A DNA stretch of 64,000 nt, taken from positions 248,001 through 312,000 of the forward strand of contig NZ_SLXN01000001.1 of the NCBI RefSeq assembly GCF_004345855.1. Reading direction: 5' to 3'. This stretch comes from Sphingomonas sp. BK235. Its GTDB lineage: Bacteria > Pseudomonadota > Alphaproteobacteria > Sphingomonadales > Sphingomonadaceae. A program made the translations under genes and the position numbers. The stretch's first letter is position 1. Each line of letters starts with the position of its first letter. Positions 36,149 through 45,362 of this stretch are shown here, in pieces. The notes below the pieces were generated by a model, which worked only from the letters and a program-made list of their open reading frames with translations, had not been told where the DNA came from and did not search any database.

Positions 36149-37489
36149 CTATCGCACCTTTTTACCGGCCGCCAGCGCGCGTTCGCGCGCCTCGCGATGG
36201 CCGATCAGCATCGCGGGATAATCGTCCGGGCGGCAGCCCGCCGCCTCGGGGTCGTGGATCGCGGGATCGGGCACATCGGCCAGCTCGGGCACCCAGCGGC
36301 GGATGTAATCGCCCGCGCCGAACTTCTCGGACTGGCCGATCGGCGCCATGATCCGGCCGAACATGTTGGCGTCCACGCCGGTGCCCGCGACCCATTGCCA
36401 GTTGACCGAATTGTTGCCGTAATCGGCGTCGACCAGACAGTCCCAGAACCAGCGCTCGCCCTCGCGCCAGTCGATCAGCAGATGCTTCACCAGGAACGAG
36501 GCGGTGATCATCCGCACGCGATTGTGCATCCAGCCAGTGTGCCACAACTGCCGCATACCCGCGTCGACGATCGGATAGCCGGTGCGGCCGCGCTGCCACG
36601 CGCGCAGGTCGGCCTGCGCCGCCTTGCCGCGGCGCCACGGCAGATTATCGTAGCGGTCGCGCCCGTTGGCATCGGCGTAATCGGGCAGCGCGCGCACCAC
36701 CCCGTCGGTGAAGTCGCGCCACGCCAGCTCCTTGCGGAAGGTGACGTCGCGCGCCGCGGTGGCGTGCCACACCGTGCGCGGCGACACCTCGCCGTGGTGG
36801 AGATGCGGCGAGAGGCGCGACGTGCCCTCCTCCGCCGGCAGGTTGCGGCGCTCGTCATAGCCGTCGAGGGCGAGGTGCTTGACCTTCCTCAGCGCCTCGG
36901 CCTCGCCCGGCGTCCAGTCGAACCCGCCCGACCAGTCGGGCGCGCTGGGCAGCAGCTGCCAGTCGGCGAGCGAGTCGCTCTTCGGCCAGCTCTCGGGCGC
37001 GGGAATGGTCCGCGGCACCGCGAGCGGCTCTTCGGGCGGCAGATGCGGCTGGAGTCCTTTCCAGAAGGACGAGTAGATGCGGTAGGGCGCGCCCGCGCCG
37101 GTGGTGACGTCCTCGATCCGCGCCAGATGGTTGCCGTCGTGGAGGCAGAGCCGGTCGCCCAGCGCCGCTTCCGCCTCGCGCCACCAGGGCTCGTGATGGC
37201 GGATCGCATGGACGCGCGCGGCGCCGGTCTCGTCGAGCAAGGCGCCGAGCACCTCTACCGCCGCGCCGCGGCGCAGGATGAGGCGGCTGCCCTTCTTCTC
37301 ATATGCGGCGGCGAGGGCGGCGAGGCTGTGGTGAAGCCACCAGCGCTGCGCCGCGCCGATCTTCCACGCTCCGGGCGCCGCGTCGTCGAGGACATAGACG
37401 GGGATCACTGCGCCGTCGTGCGCCGCCGCGACCAGCGCGGGCTGGTCGTGGAGACGGAGATCCTGGCGCAGCCACAGCAGGTTGGTCAT
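36149..37489 (-). CDS. phrB: Deoxyribodipyrimidine photolyase (class I, FAD)
   Basis: The start is ATG 37489 (MTNLLWLRQDLRLHDQPALV). The 446-residue product contains the antenna-domain fold followed by FAD-domain motifs: SRLSPHLHHGEVSPRTVW, ELAWRDFTDGVV, GRTGYPIVDAGMRQLWHTGW, MHNRVRMITASFLVKHLL, and the Trp-rich DADYGNNSVNWQWVAGTGVD. It repairs cyclobutane pyrimidine dimers with blue light. The stop is 10 nt from the cfa start and the gene begins 7 nt after the HDAC-like gene, so all three may form an operon. Confidence 0.94.
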   Translation of the reverse strand: MTNLLWLRQDLRLHDQPALVAAAHDGAVIPVYVLDDAAPGAWKIGAAQRWWLHHSLAALAAAYEKKGSRLILRRGAAVEVLGALLDETGAARVHAIRHHEPWWREAEAALGDRLCLHDGNHLARIEDVTTGAGAPYRIYSSFWKGLQPHLPPEEPLAVPRTIPAPESWPKSDSLADWQLLPSAPDWSGGFDWTPGEAEALRKVKHLALDGYDERRNLPAEEGTSRLSPHLHHGEVSPRTVWHATAARDVTFRKELAWRDFTDGVVRALPDYADANGRDRYDNLPWRRGKAAQADLRAWQRGRTGYPIVDAGMRQLWHTGWMHNRVRMITASFLVKHLLIDWREGERWFWDCLVDADYGNNSVNWQWVAGTGVDANMFGRIMAPIGQSEKFGAGDYIRRWVPELADVPDPAIHDPEAAGCRPDDYPAMLIGHREARERALAAGKKVR

Positions 37490-37496
37490 CGCAGCG

Positions 37497-38462
37497 CTAC
37501 GTCTGGGGCGCGACCTGGGTTCCTGATCGAGGTTGAACCGCGCGCGTCGCCCAGCCGGAGCGCGGATCGTCATAGGCGGCGGCGAGCCGCTCGATCACCG
37601 CGACATGGCGGCGCGCGATCGCCATTACGTCGTCGCCATAGCCCCCGCCCACCGCGCTCGCCATCGGCACGCCGCGCGCGATCGCGAGCGCGGCGACCAG
37701 CCGGTCGCGCGCCGCCAGCCCCGCGTCGCTGAGCGCCAGCCGCCCGAGCCGGTCGCCCTTATAGGGGTCGACCCCGCCCTGGTAGAGGATCAGGTCGGGG
37801 CGGGTCTCGTCGAGCAGCGGCTCCAGCGTCTCGGCCAGCGTCGCGAGATAATCCGCGTCGCCGACGCCGTCGGGCAGCGCGACGTCGCAGGTCGAGCGTG
37901 CCTTGCGCGCGGGAAAGTTCTTCTCGGCATGGATCGAATAGGTCGCGATCTCGGGATGGCCCGCGGTGAGCGCGGCGGTGCCGTCGCCCTGGTGGACGTC
38001 GACGTCGACGATGAGGATGCGCCGCGCCGCGCCCTCCGCCGCCAGCCGGATCGCCGCCACGGCGAGGTCGTTGAAGACGCAATAGCCCGCGCCGGTGGTG
38101 GCGAGCGCGTGATGGCTGCCGCCCGCGGTGTTGGCGGCGAAGCCGTGCGCCAGTGCCAGCCGCGACGCCAGATAGGTGCCGCCCGGCACCAGCTCGGCGC
38201 GGCGCGCCACCGCCGGGGTTACCGCGAAACCGATGCGCCGCTCCTTCTCGGGGGGCACCGCGGCGGCGATCACCTCGGCGACATAATCGGGATCGTGCGC
38301 GGCCTCGAGCCAGGCGCGGGGCATCGGTTCGGGCGCGTGCCACGCCACCGCCGCGCCCTGTGCGCGCAGCAGATCGCGGATCGCGCCGTTCTTGCCCCAG
38401 CGATAGCTGCTGCGCGCGGGCGCCTCGGTGACATAGGCGGGATGGTGGACGACCCGGATCAT
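37497..38462 (-). CDS. Histone deacetylase-like (class IV/AcuC-type) hydrolase
   Basis: The 321-residue product shows the zinc deacetylase core: VHHPAYVTEAPARSSYRW at the start, AHDPDYV, GGSHHALATTGAGYCVFND, ILIVDVDVHQGDGTAAL, DLILYQGGVDPYKGDRLGRL and SAVGGGYG. These proteins deacylate lysines or small acyl-amines such as polyamines; the bacterial substrate is unknown here. It leads the HDAC-phrB-cfa cluster. Confidence 0.9.
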   Translation of the reverse strand: MIRVVHHPAYVTEAPARSSYRWGKNGAIRDLLRAQGAAVAWHAPEPMPRAWLEAAHDPDYVAEVIAAAVPPEKERRIGFAVTPAVARRAELVPGGTYLASRLALAHGFAANTAGGSHHALATTGAGYCVFNDLAVAAIRLAAEGAARRILIVDVDVHQGDGTAALTAGHPEIATYSIHAEKNFPARKARSTCDVALPDGVGDADYLATLAETLEPLLDETRPDLILYQGGVDPYKGDRLGRLALSDAGLAARDRLVAALAIARGVPMASAVGGGYGDDVMAIARRHVAVIERLAAAYDDPRSGWATRAVQPRSGTQVAPQT

Positions 38463-38520
38463 GTCCTTAAGATAAGGCGAGGAACGCGCCGCGCCATCCG
38501 CCCGCGACCGAGGAGCGACG

Positions 38521-39534
38521 ATGACCGACCGCCCGACCGACCCGACCGACCCGTCCGCCGCGCCCGCCGCGATCGTCCGTCCCGACGTCGCCGCCTTCCT
38601 CGCCTATCTCAACAACGTGCCGGGGCCGCGGATGCACGAGCTGGCGCCCGCCGCGGCGCGCGCCATGCTGCTGGCGATGAAGGACGTGTCCGACCTGCCG
38701 CCGGGCGAGCTGGCGACGATCGAGGATCTGTCGTTCGAGGGGCCGGCCGGTCCGCTGCGCGCGCGCCTGTTCGACCCGCGCGCGACGCGCGCGCCGGGGC
38801 CGGCGGTGGTGTTCTTCCACGGCGGTGGCTGGGTGATCGGCGACCTCGACACTTATGCGGGCTTCTGCGCCGAGATGGCGCGCCAGCTCGACCTGCCGGT
38901 GGTGTCGATCGACTATCGCCTCGCGCCCGAGGCGCGCTGGCCCGCCGCGCCCGACGACGCCGAGGCCGCGGCGCGCTGGGTCGCGACGAGCCCCGCGGCG
39001 CTGCGGCGCGGGGTGACCGCTCTGGTGCTGGCGGGGGACAGTGCGGGGGGCAATCTGGCGATCGTCGTCGCGGCGGCGCTGCGCGACGCACCCGCGGCGG
39101 TGCCGGTGATCGTCCAGGCGCCGATCTATCCCGCCACCGATGCGAGCCGCGCTTACCCCTCGTTCGCGTCCTTCGCCGACGGCTATCTGCTGACGCGCGA
39201 GGGAATGCGCTGGTTCGACGACCATTATCGCGGCGACCCGCACCATGCCCGCTTCTCGCCGCTGCTCGGCGAGGTGGCGGGGCTGCCGCGCGCGGTGATC
39301 GTCACCGCGGGGCTCGACCCGATCCGTGACCAGGGGCGCGCTTACGCGGCCGCGCTGGCGCAGGCGGGGGTGGCGGTGACCTATCGCGAGGCGGTGGGCA
39401 ACATACACGGCTTCGTGACGTTGCGCCGCGCGATCCCCTCGTCGCAGGGCGACGTGTCGGGGTTCCTCGCGGCGGTGCGCGCCGCGGTCAACGAGGCCGA
39501 GGGCGAGCGCGTGCTGCGACAGGCGGCGCGATAG
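38521..39534 (+). CDS. Alpha/beta hydrolase, hormone-sensitive-lipase family esterase
   Basis: ATG 38521 follows GAGGAGCGACG. The 337-residue protein has the oxyanion motif VVFFHGGGWVIGDLDTY, the nucleophile serine in VLAGDSAGGNLAI, and the acid and base in TAGLDPIRDQG and GNIHGFVT. No signal peptide is visible, so it is probably a cytoplasmic carboxylesterase. It is transcribed divergently from the HDAC-like gene, 58 nt away. Confidence 0.9.
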   Translation: MTDRPTDPTDPSAAPAAIVRPDVAAFLAYLNNVPGPRMHELAPAAARAMLLAMKDVSDLPPGELATIEDLSFEGPAGPLRARLFDPRATRAPGPAVVFFHGGGWVIGDLDTYAGFCAEMARQLDLPVVSIDYRLAPEARWPAAPDDAEAAARWVATSPAALRRGVTALVLAGDSAGGNLAIVVAAALRDAPAAVPVIVQAPIYPATDASRAYPSFASFADGYLLTREGMRWFDDHYRGDPHHARFSPLLGEVAGLPRAVIVTAGLDPIRDQGRAYAAALAQAGVAVTYREAVGNIHGFVTLRRAIPSSQGDVSGFLAAVRAAVNEAEGERVLRQAAR

Positions 39535-39549
39535 CGGGCGCTCCCGTCG

Positions 39550-39699
39550 AAGGGGATCGTTGCGACAAGCCCTTTGATGCTCCTGCGCACGCAGGAGCCC
39601 AGAGCCACGAGCACCGGCAGACGTTGCCTTGCCTGGCTCCGGGTTCCGGCGTTCGCCGGAACACAGTCTCGAAGCTAAGCGATCTCGAACGATCCCCTT
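39550..39699. repeat. 150-nt element bounded by inverted AAGGGGATCGTT arms (copy 1)
   Basis: Left arm AAGGGGATCGTT (39550-39561) and right arm AACGATCCCCTT (39688-39699) are exact reverse complements. Both arms extend into further shared sequence with the copy at 45538-45695 (CTCCCGT before the left arm, TCTCG before the right arm). The interior contains CCTGCGCACGCAGGAGCCCA, a motif also found at 52042, and a GTTCCGGCGTTCGCCGGAAC hairpin. No ORF is credible. It looks like a non-autonomous dispersed element in the gap between the esterase and SDR genes. Confidence 0.7.
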
Positions 39700-39799
39700 G
39701 AAGCGAGGTCGAACCGTTCGTCGCGGTGCCTGACGCTCACGCCACGTCGCCGTGCAGGCCCATGTCGCGCGCGGGACCGGCGCGGGCCGGATCCGCTCG

Positions 39800-40507
39800 T
39801 TACCCCACCCGCTCGCGATGGTTCGGCTCGAACCCGTCGATCGCCAGCGCTGCGATCCGCGCCGCGACCGTCTCGGGCGGCTTGACCGAGGCCGGATCCT
39901 CGCCCGGATAGGCGCGCGCGCGCATCTTGGTCCGCGTCGCGCCCGGATCGAGCACCGCGACTCGCAGCCGGCTCACCTCGGCGGTCTCGTCGCCATAAGA
40001 TTCGAGCAGCGTCTCGAACGCCGCCTTGGACGCGCCGTACGCGCCCCAATAGGCCCGCGGCGTGCGCGCCACCGACGAGGTCACCCCGATCACCCGCGCG
40101 CCCGCCGAGCGCCGCAGCATCGGGTCGAACGCCTGGATCATCGCCACCTGCGCCGAGACGTTGAGCGTCAGCACCTGCGCCAGCTCCTTGGCGTCGATCG
40201 CGGGCACCGCGGCGAGCGATCCCAGCATCGCGGCGTTGAGCACCAGCACGTCGAGCGCCTCCCAGCGCTCGCCGATCGCGGTGGCGAGCCGCGCGATCGA
40301 GTCGCTCTGCGCGAGGTCGAGCGGCGCGATCGTCGCCGATCCGCCAGCGTCGAAGATCGCCTGCTCGACCTCCTCCAGCCCGGCGGCGGTGCGCGCGGTG
40401 AGCACGACATGCGCCCCCTCCGCGGCGAGCGCGATCGCGGTGGCGGCGCCGATGCCGCGGCTCGCGCCGGTGACCAGCGCGAGCTTGTCCGTCAGTGGCT
40501 TGGTCAC
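39800..40507 (-). CDS. SDR-family NAD(P)-dependent oxidoreductase
   Basis: The GTG start at 40507 is 5 nt after the purF stop. The 235-residue Rossmann protein has LALVTGASRGIGAATAIALA, VLVLNAAMLGS, the catalytic SSVARTPRAYWGAYGASKAA (Ser, Tyr, Lys) and LDPGATRTKMRA. The specific substrate cannot be read from the sequence. Linkage to purF is probably operonic. Confidence 0.9.
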   Translation of the reverse strand: MTKPLTDKLALVTGASRGIGAATAIALAAEGAHVVLTARTAAGLEEVEQAIFDAGGSATIAPLDLAQSDSIARLATAIGERWEALDVLVLNAAMLGSLAAVPAIDAKELAQVLTLNVSAQVAMIQAFDPMLRRSAGARVIGVTSSVARTPRAYWGAYGASKAAFETLLESYGDETAEVSRLRVAVLDPGATRTKMRARAYPGEDPASVKPPETVAARIAALAIDGFEPNHRERVG

Positions 40508-40512
40508 GGTGC

Positions 40513-41970
40513 TCAGTTCACCCGCTCGGCCAGCATGGCGAATTGGTCGACCGCGCTGCTCTCGTCATGGTCGGTCAGCGTGGTGGGATAGTCGCCGGTG
40601 AAGCAGGCGTCGCAATATTTCGGGCGGATGTCGGCGCGGTGGCTCTCGCCCAGCGCCTTGTAGAGCCCGTCGATCGAGACGAAGGCCAGGCTGTCGGCGT
40701 GGATGAAGTCGGTCATGCCGCCGAGGTCGTGCTTGGCCGCGAGCAATTTGGCGCGCTCGGGCGTGTCGACGCCGTAGAAGCAGCTGTGCCGCGTCGGCGG
40801 CGAGGCGATGCGCATATGCACCTCCGCCGCGCCGGCCTCGCGCATCATCTGCACGATCTTGAGGCTGGTGGTGCCGCGGACGATCGAATCGTCGATCAGC
40901 ACCACCTTCTTGCCCTGGATCAGCGCGCGATTGGCGTTGTGCTTCAGCTTCACGCCGAGGTGACGGACCTTGTCGCCCGGCTGGATGAAGGTGCGACCGA
41001 CATAGTGCGAGCGGATGATGCCGAGCTCGAACGGGATGCCCGACTGCTGCGCATAGCCGATCGCGGCGGGCACGCCCGAATCGGGCACGGGGATGACGAG
41101 GTCCGCCTCGACCGGCGACTCGATCGCGAGCTGGGCGCCGATCTCCTTGCGCACCGAGTAGATCGAATGGTCGTCGACGATCGAATCGGGGCGCGAGAAA
41201 TACACCCACTCGAAGATGCACGGCCGCGGCGCCAGCTTCGCGAAGGGGCGGATCGAGCGCACCTGACCGTTCTGCACGATCACCAGCTCGCCCGGCTCGA
41301 CCGAGCGCTCGAACTCGGCGCCGACCACGTCGAGCGCGACCGTCTCCGAGGCGAAGATCACCGCGTCGCCGAGCCGCCCCATCACCAGCGGGCGGATGCC
41401 GAGCGGGTCGCGGCACGCGATCATGCCCTCGGGCGTCATCACGATGAGCGAATAGGCGCCCTCGATCTGCTTGAGCGCGTCGATGAACTTGTCGAGCAAC
41501 GTGCGATACTGGCTGGTCGCGACGAGGTGGATGATCGTCTCGGTGTCCGACGTCGACTGGAAGATCGAGCCGCGCCGCACCAGCTCGCGCCGCAGCCGCA
41601 TCGCGTTGGAGATGTTGCCATTGTGCGCGATCGCGAAGCCGCCCGACTGGAGCTCGGCGTAGAGCGGCTGGACGTTGCGCAGCGCGGTCTCGCCCGTGGT
41701 CGAGTAGCGCACGTGACCGCAGGCAACGTCGCCCGCGAGCGCGCGGATGATGTCGTCGCGGTCGAAATTGCCCGCGACATGGCCCATCGCGCGGTGGGTG
41801 TGGAAGTCGTGGCCGTCGAAGCTGGTGATGCCGGCGGCCTCCTGGCCGCGGTGCTGCAGCGCGTGCAGCCCCAGCGCCACCAGCGCCGCGGCGCCCTCGG
41901 AGCCGGAGGCGCCGAAGATGCCGCACTCCTCGTGCAGATGGTCGTCGTCGAACGGGTTCGTGGTCAGCAT
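40513..41970 (-). CDS. purF: Amidophosphoribosyltransferase
   Basis: ATG 41970 gives 485 residues. A short propeptide (MLTTNPFDDDHLHEE) precedes the N-terminal nucleophile cysteine in CGIFGASGSE. The glutaminase domain shows HALQHRGQEAAGI, GHVRYSTTG and HNGNISNA. The PRTase domain shows VIPVPDSGVPAAIGYAQQSG and VVLIDDSIVRGTTS. It catalyses the first committed step of purine synthesis (PRPP plus Gln to phosphoribosylamine). Confidence 0.97.
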   Translation of the reverse strand: MLTTNPFDDDHLHEECGIFGASGSEGAAALVALGLHALQHRGQEAAGITSFDGHDFHTHRAMGHVAGNFDRDDIIRALAGDVACGHVRYSTTGETALRNVQPLYAELQSGGFAIAHNGNISNAMRLRRELVRRGSIFQSTSDTETIIHLVATSQYRTLLDKFIDALKQIEGAYSLIVMTPEGMIACRDPLGIRPLVMGRLGDAVIFASETVALDVVGAEFERSVEPGELVIVQNGQVRSIRPFAKLAPRPCIFEWVYFSRPDSIVDDHSIYSVRKEIGAQLAIESPVEADLVIPVPDSGVPAAIGYAQQSGIPFELGIIRSHYVGRTFIQPGDKVRHLGVKLKHNANRALIQGKKVVLIDDSIVRGTTSLKIVQMMREAGAAEVHMRIASPPTRHSCFYGVDTPERAKLLAAKHDLGGMTDFIHADSLAFVSIDGLYKALGESHRADIRPKYCDACFTGDYPTTLTDHDESSAVDQFAMLAERVN

Positions 41971-42148
41971 GTGCGGAGGCTCGCCTGGTGCGCGGCCGCA
42001 TATAGCGACTGTCGCGCGAATGTCATCCGGCTGCGGCACTCGCGCGCGGAACCGAACGGGATTTCGCGCGTGCGGCCGGGCAGGGCGGTGGCCGGCGGGG
42101 CGAGCCGAGCGGCTGGCCGACTCTCTCCATCCGCTCTAGGGCGGCGGC

Positions 42149-42565
42149 ATGACCGACACGCACGAGACCGGCGCCGACTTCCTCCCGCGCTTCGACGCCG
42201 CCGGGCTGGTCACCGCGGTGGTGACCGACCGGCGCAGCGGCGAGCTGCTGATGGTGGCGCATATGAACCAGGACGCGATCGCGGCGACGCGTGCGGAGGG
42301 CGAGGCGGTGTTCTTCTCGCGCAGCCGCGGGCGGCTGTGGAAGAAGGGCGAGACCTCGGGGAACGTGCTGCGCGTGGTGGAGTTGCGCGTCGACTGCGAC
42401 CAGGACGCGCTGTGGCTGATCGTCGAGCCTGCCGGGCCGGCGTGCCATACCGGGGCGCGCAGCTGCTTCTATCGCAGCGTGGCGCTGGGCGCCGGGGCGG
42501 CCGAATCGAAGCGCGCGCTGACCCGGACGGAGGAGGTGGCGGGCGGCGCGCCGAACGGGTCGTGA
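42149..42565 (+). CDS. hisI: Phosphoribosyl-AMP cyclohydrolase
   Basis: The 138-residue product shows the HisI core: [36 protein letters not shown], the metal motif [10 protein letters not shown] and [14 protein letters not shown]. It opens the adenine ring of PR-AMP in histidine synthesis. The gene is divergent from purF, and its stop overlaps the GTG start of the lipoprotein gene. Confidence 0.96.
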   Translation: MTDTHETGADFLPRFDAAGLVTAVVTDRRSGELLMVAHMNQDAIAATRAEGEAVFFSRSRGRLWKKGETSGNVLRVVELRVDCDQDALWLIVEPAGPACHTGARSCFYRSVALGAGAAESKRALTRTEEVAGGAPNGS

Positions 42566-43074
42566 GGCAAGCGCGCCGGCACGGGCTCGCGCTCGCGGCG
42601 CTGCTGCTCGCGGGGTGCGAGCGCGAGGCGCCGACCCCCGCGGCGGCGCCGCCCGCCGGGGCGGCGCTGGAGCGCGCGGCGAGGGCGGCGGGACTGGTCG
42701 CCGCCGCGGCGCGCGATCGGCCGGCGGGGGTGTACGCCGCGGAGGCGGCGCGGCTGTGCCTCGTCCCGCGCGCCGGGGGAGAGTTTCGCGTCGGCGTGAG
42801 CGTGGATTATGGCGCAGGGCAGCGCTGCCTGGCGCGCGGGACGGCGCGCGCGGGGGCGACGCTGCGCGCCGAGCTGGGCGCGGGCTGCACCGTCGAGCTG
42901 GACGAAGACGGCGAGGCGCTGGTGATGCCTGCGACGCTGCCAGCCGCCTGCGACTCGCGCTGCGCCGGTCGCGCCTCGCTCGCGGGGGTGCGGCTCGAAC
43001 GGCTGAGCGATTCGGTCGCTGAGGCGAGCCGGACGCGCGGTGCCGACGGTCGGCTGCTCTGTGGAGACGGCTGA
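42562..43074 (+). CDS. Putative lipoprotein of unknown function
   Basis: A GTG start at 42562 overlaps the hisI stop, giving 170 residues. The N-terminus ([20 protein letters not shown]) is a lipoprotein signal with lipobox LLAGC. The mature part is Ala-rich, then has [20 protein letters not shown], an acidic [10 protein letters not shown] and four further cysteines. It resembles small sphingomonad lipoproteins often found after metabolic genes; the function is unknown. Confidence 0.8.
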   Translation: MRQARRHGLALAALLLAGCEREAPTPAAAPPAGAALERAARAAGLVAAAARDRPAGVYAAEAARLCLVPRAGGEFRVGVSVDYGAGQRCLARGTARAGATLRAELGAGCTVELDEDGEALVMPATLPAACDSRCAGRASLAGVRLERLSDSVAEASRTRGADGRLLCGDG

Positions 43075-43087
43075 GGAGCACGATCGG

Positions 43088-43103
43088 TTGACGTTCACGT
43101 AAA
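43088..43103. promoter_or_regulatory. Palindrome before the MerR gene, LiuR-type box
   Basis: TTGACGT-TC-ACGTAAA is an inverted repeat with six of seven positions paired. It lies 20 nt before the merR start. The ACGT...ACGT pattern matches boxes described for LiuR-type MerR regulators of branched-chain acyl-CoA breakdown. Autoregulation and control of the downstream dehydrogenase are inferred. Confidence 0.6.
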
Positions 43104-43123
43104 GGGAAGCTACCCCGCTCGTC

Positions 43124-43555
43124 ATGAGCGATCTTCTCGACGCGTCTGCCGCTTATGCCGTCGTGCCGCCGCGCGCGGACCGCGATCATTTCACCATCAC
43201 CGATCTGTCGGCCGAGTTCGGCGTCACGCCGCGCGCGCTGCGCTTCTACGAGGACGAGGGGCTGATCGCGCCCGAGCGGCGCGGGATGGTGCGGATCTAC
43301 TCGCACCGCGATCGTGCGCGGCTGGCGTGGATCCTGCGCGGCAAGCGCGTCGGCTTCAGCCTCGCCGACATTCGCGAGATGATCGACCTCTACGACGTCG
43401 GCGACGGCCGGCAGAAGCAGCGCGCGGTGGCGATCGAGCGCTGCCGCGAGCGCATCGCCGCGCTCCAGCAACAAAAGCACGATATCGACGCCGCGATCAC
43501 CGAGCTGGCCGAGTTCCTGACGGTGGTCGAGGGTGGCAAGGCCAAGGAAGACTGA
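43124..43555 (+). CDS. MerR-family regulator (LiuR-like)
   Basis: The 143-residue product has a MerR winged helix (FTITDLSAEFGVTPRALRFY, EDEGLIAPERRGMVRIYS) and a coiled dimerisation helix (about 90-130), with no metal-binding cysteines. The segment GFSLADIREMIDLYDVGDGR is typical of the LiuR group that controls leucine/isovalerate or fatty-acid degradation. It is followed 4 nt later by an acyl-CoA dehydrogenase gene and preceded by a LiuR-type box. Confidence 0.85.
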   Translation: MSDLLDASAAYAVVPPRADRDHFTITDLSAEFGVTPRALRFYEDEGLIAPERRGMVRIYSHRDRARLAWILRGKRVGFSLADIREMIDLYDVGDGRQKQRAVAIERCRERIAALQQQKHDIDAAITELAEFLTVVEGGKAKED

Positions 43556-43559
43556 GACG

Positions 43560-45362
43560 ATGCCGCACTATACTCCCCCCGTCCGCGACACCCGCTTCGT
43601 GCTGGAGCAGGTGATCGGGCTCGACCGCTACGCCAACGTCCCCGGCTTCGCCGCCGCCACGCCCGACACGGTCGAGGCGGTGCTGGAAGAGGGCGGGCGC
43701 TTCGTCGCCGAGGTGCTGTTCCCGCTCAACCAGTCGGGCGACCAGGAGGGCTGCACGCGCCACCCCGACGGCAGCGTCACCACGCCCGAGGGCTTCAAGG
43801 AGGCATACCGGCAGTTCGTCGAGTCGGGCTGGGGCACGCTGAGCGCGCCTGAGGCGTTCGGCGGGCAGGGGATGCCGCACGTCGTCTCCACCGCCTTCCA
43901 GGAATATATGATCTCGGCCAACATGGCGTTCGCGATGTACCCCGGCCTGGCGCACGGCGCGATCGCGGCGCTGCTGGTGAAGGGCAGCCCCGAGCAGCAG
44001 CAGAAGTATCTGCCCAAGATGGTGTCGGGCGAGTGGGGCGGCACGATGAACCTCACCGAGCCGCAGTGCGGCACCGACCTGGGCCTCATCCGCACCCGCG
44101 CCGAGCCGCAGGCCGACGGCAGCTACACGATCACCGGCACCAAGATCTTCATCTCGGCGGGCGAGCACGACCTGACCGACAATATCATCCACCTCGTGCT
44201 GGCGAAGACGCCGGGCGCGCCCGACAGCTCCAAGGGCATCTCGCTGTTCGTGGTACCCAAGGTGCTGGTCGAGGAGGATGGCTCGCTCGGCGCGCGCAAC
44301 GCGGTGACGTGCGGCTCGATCGAGCACAAGATGGGCATCCATGCCAATTCGACCTGCGTGATGAACTATGACGGCGCTACCGGCTGGCTCGTCGGGGAGG
44401 AGATGAAGGGGCTCGCCGCGATGTTCATCATGATGAACGCGGCGCGGCTCGGCGTCGGGCTGCAGGGGCTCGGCGTGGCGGAGACCGCCTACCAGAACGC
44501 GGTGCAGTACGCGAAGGACCGGCGCCAGGGCCGCGCGCTCACCGGCCCGGCCGAGCCGGGCGAGAAGGCCGACACGCTCTTCGTCCACCCCGACGTGCGG
44601 CGCATGCTGATGGAGGGCAAGGCCTGGACCGAGGGGCTACGCGCTTTGTGCCTGTGGCGCGCGCTCCAGGCCGATCTCGAGCATCACGCCACCGACGAGG
44701 CGGAGCGCCAGGTCGCCGGTGATCTGCTCGGTCTGCTCACCCCGGTGATCAAGGGGGTCGGCACCGATCGCGGCTATGAGATCGCGACCAACGCGCAGCA
44801 GGTCTATGGCGGGCACGGCTATATCGCCGAATGGGGGATGGAGCAGTATGTCCGCGATGCGCGCATCGCGATGATCTACGAGGGCACCAACGGCGTGCAG
44901 GCGATGGATCTGGTCGGGCGCAAGATCGCGCAGAACGGCGGCCGAGCGGTGCAGGCGTTCGGCAAGCTGGTGATGGAGGAGATCGCGGCGGGCAAGGCCG
45001 AGCCGGCCACCGCCGACCTCGCCGCCCGGTTGGAGAAGGCCGCGGGCGAGCTGCAGGCGGCGACGATGTGGTTCCTCGCCAACGGCATGAAGGACCCCAA
45101 CAACGTCGGCGCAGGAGCGGTGCCGTACATGCACCTCGTCGGCGTGGTCGCGGTCGGGCTGATGTGGCTGCGTATGGCGAGCGCGGCGGCGCGGCTCAAG
45201 GCGGAAGGAACGGGCGACGCCGCCTTCCTCGACGCCAAGCTGGTCACCGCGCGCTTCTTCGCCGAGCGCGTGCTGCCCGAGGCGGGCGCGCTGCGCCGCA
45301 AGATCGAGGGCGGCGCTGAGGCGATCATGGCGCTGCCGCCGGAGATGTTCGCGGCGGCGTGA
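43560..45362 (+). CDS. Acyl-CoA dehydrogenase, long form with C-terminal extension (DmdC/FadE-like)
   Basis: The 600-residue flavoprotein shows GGTMNLTEPQCGTDLGLIRT (FAD/substrate region), TKIFISAGEHDL, IEHKMGIHAN, YGGHGYIAEWGMEQYVRDAR and IAMIYEGTNGVQAMDLVGRK with the catalytic-base region. A C-terminal helical domain follows (about 470-600). Members include the 3-methylmercaptopropionyl-CoA dehydrogenase DmdC and medium/long-chain enzymes; the actual substrate is not readable here. The MerR gene upstream suggests induction by acyl-CoAs. Confidence 0.9.
   Translation: MPHYTPPVRDTRFVLEQVIGLDRYANVPGFAAATPDTVEAVLEEGGRFVAEVLFPLNQSGDQEGCTRHPDGSVTTPEGFKEAYRQFVESGWGTLSAPEAFGGQGMPHVVSTAFQEYMISANMAFAMYPGLAHGAIAALLVKGSPEQQQKYLPKMVSGEWGGTMNLTEPQCGTDLGLIRTRAEPQADGSYTITGTKIFISAGEHDLTDNIIHLVLAKTPGAPDSSKGISLFVVPKVLVEEDGSLGARNAVTCGSIEHKMGIHANSTCVMNYDGATGWLVGEEMKGLAAMFIMMNAARLGVGLQGLGVAETAYQNAVQYAKDRRQGRALTGPAEPGEKADTLFVHPDVRRMLMEGKAWTEGLRALCLWRALQADLEHHATDEAERQVAGDLLGLLTPVIKGVGTDRGYEIATNAQQVYGGHGYIAEWGMEQYVRDARIAMIYEGTNGVQAMDLVGRKIAQNGGRAVQAFGKLVMEEIAAGKAEPATADLAARLEKAAGELQAATMWFLANGMKDPNNVGAGAVPYMHLVGVVAVGLMWLRMASAAARLKAEGTGDAAFLDAKLVTARFFAERVLPEAGALRRKIEGGAEAIMALPPEMFAAA

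Noticed and set aside
40495..42100. N-terminal part of an 859-codon plus-strand frame across purF
   Set aside because: Only its end (from GTG 42562) is a gene, the lipoprotein; the rest is antisense to purF with no recognisable domain.
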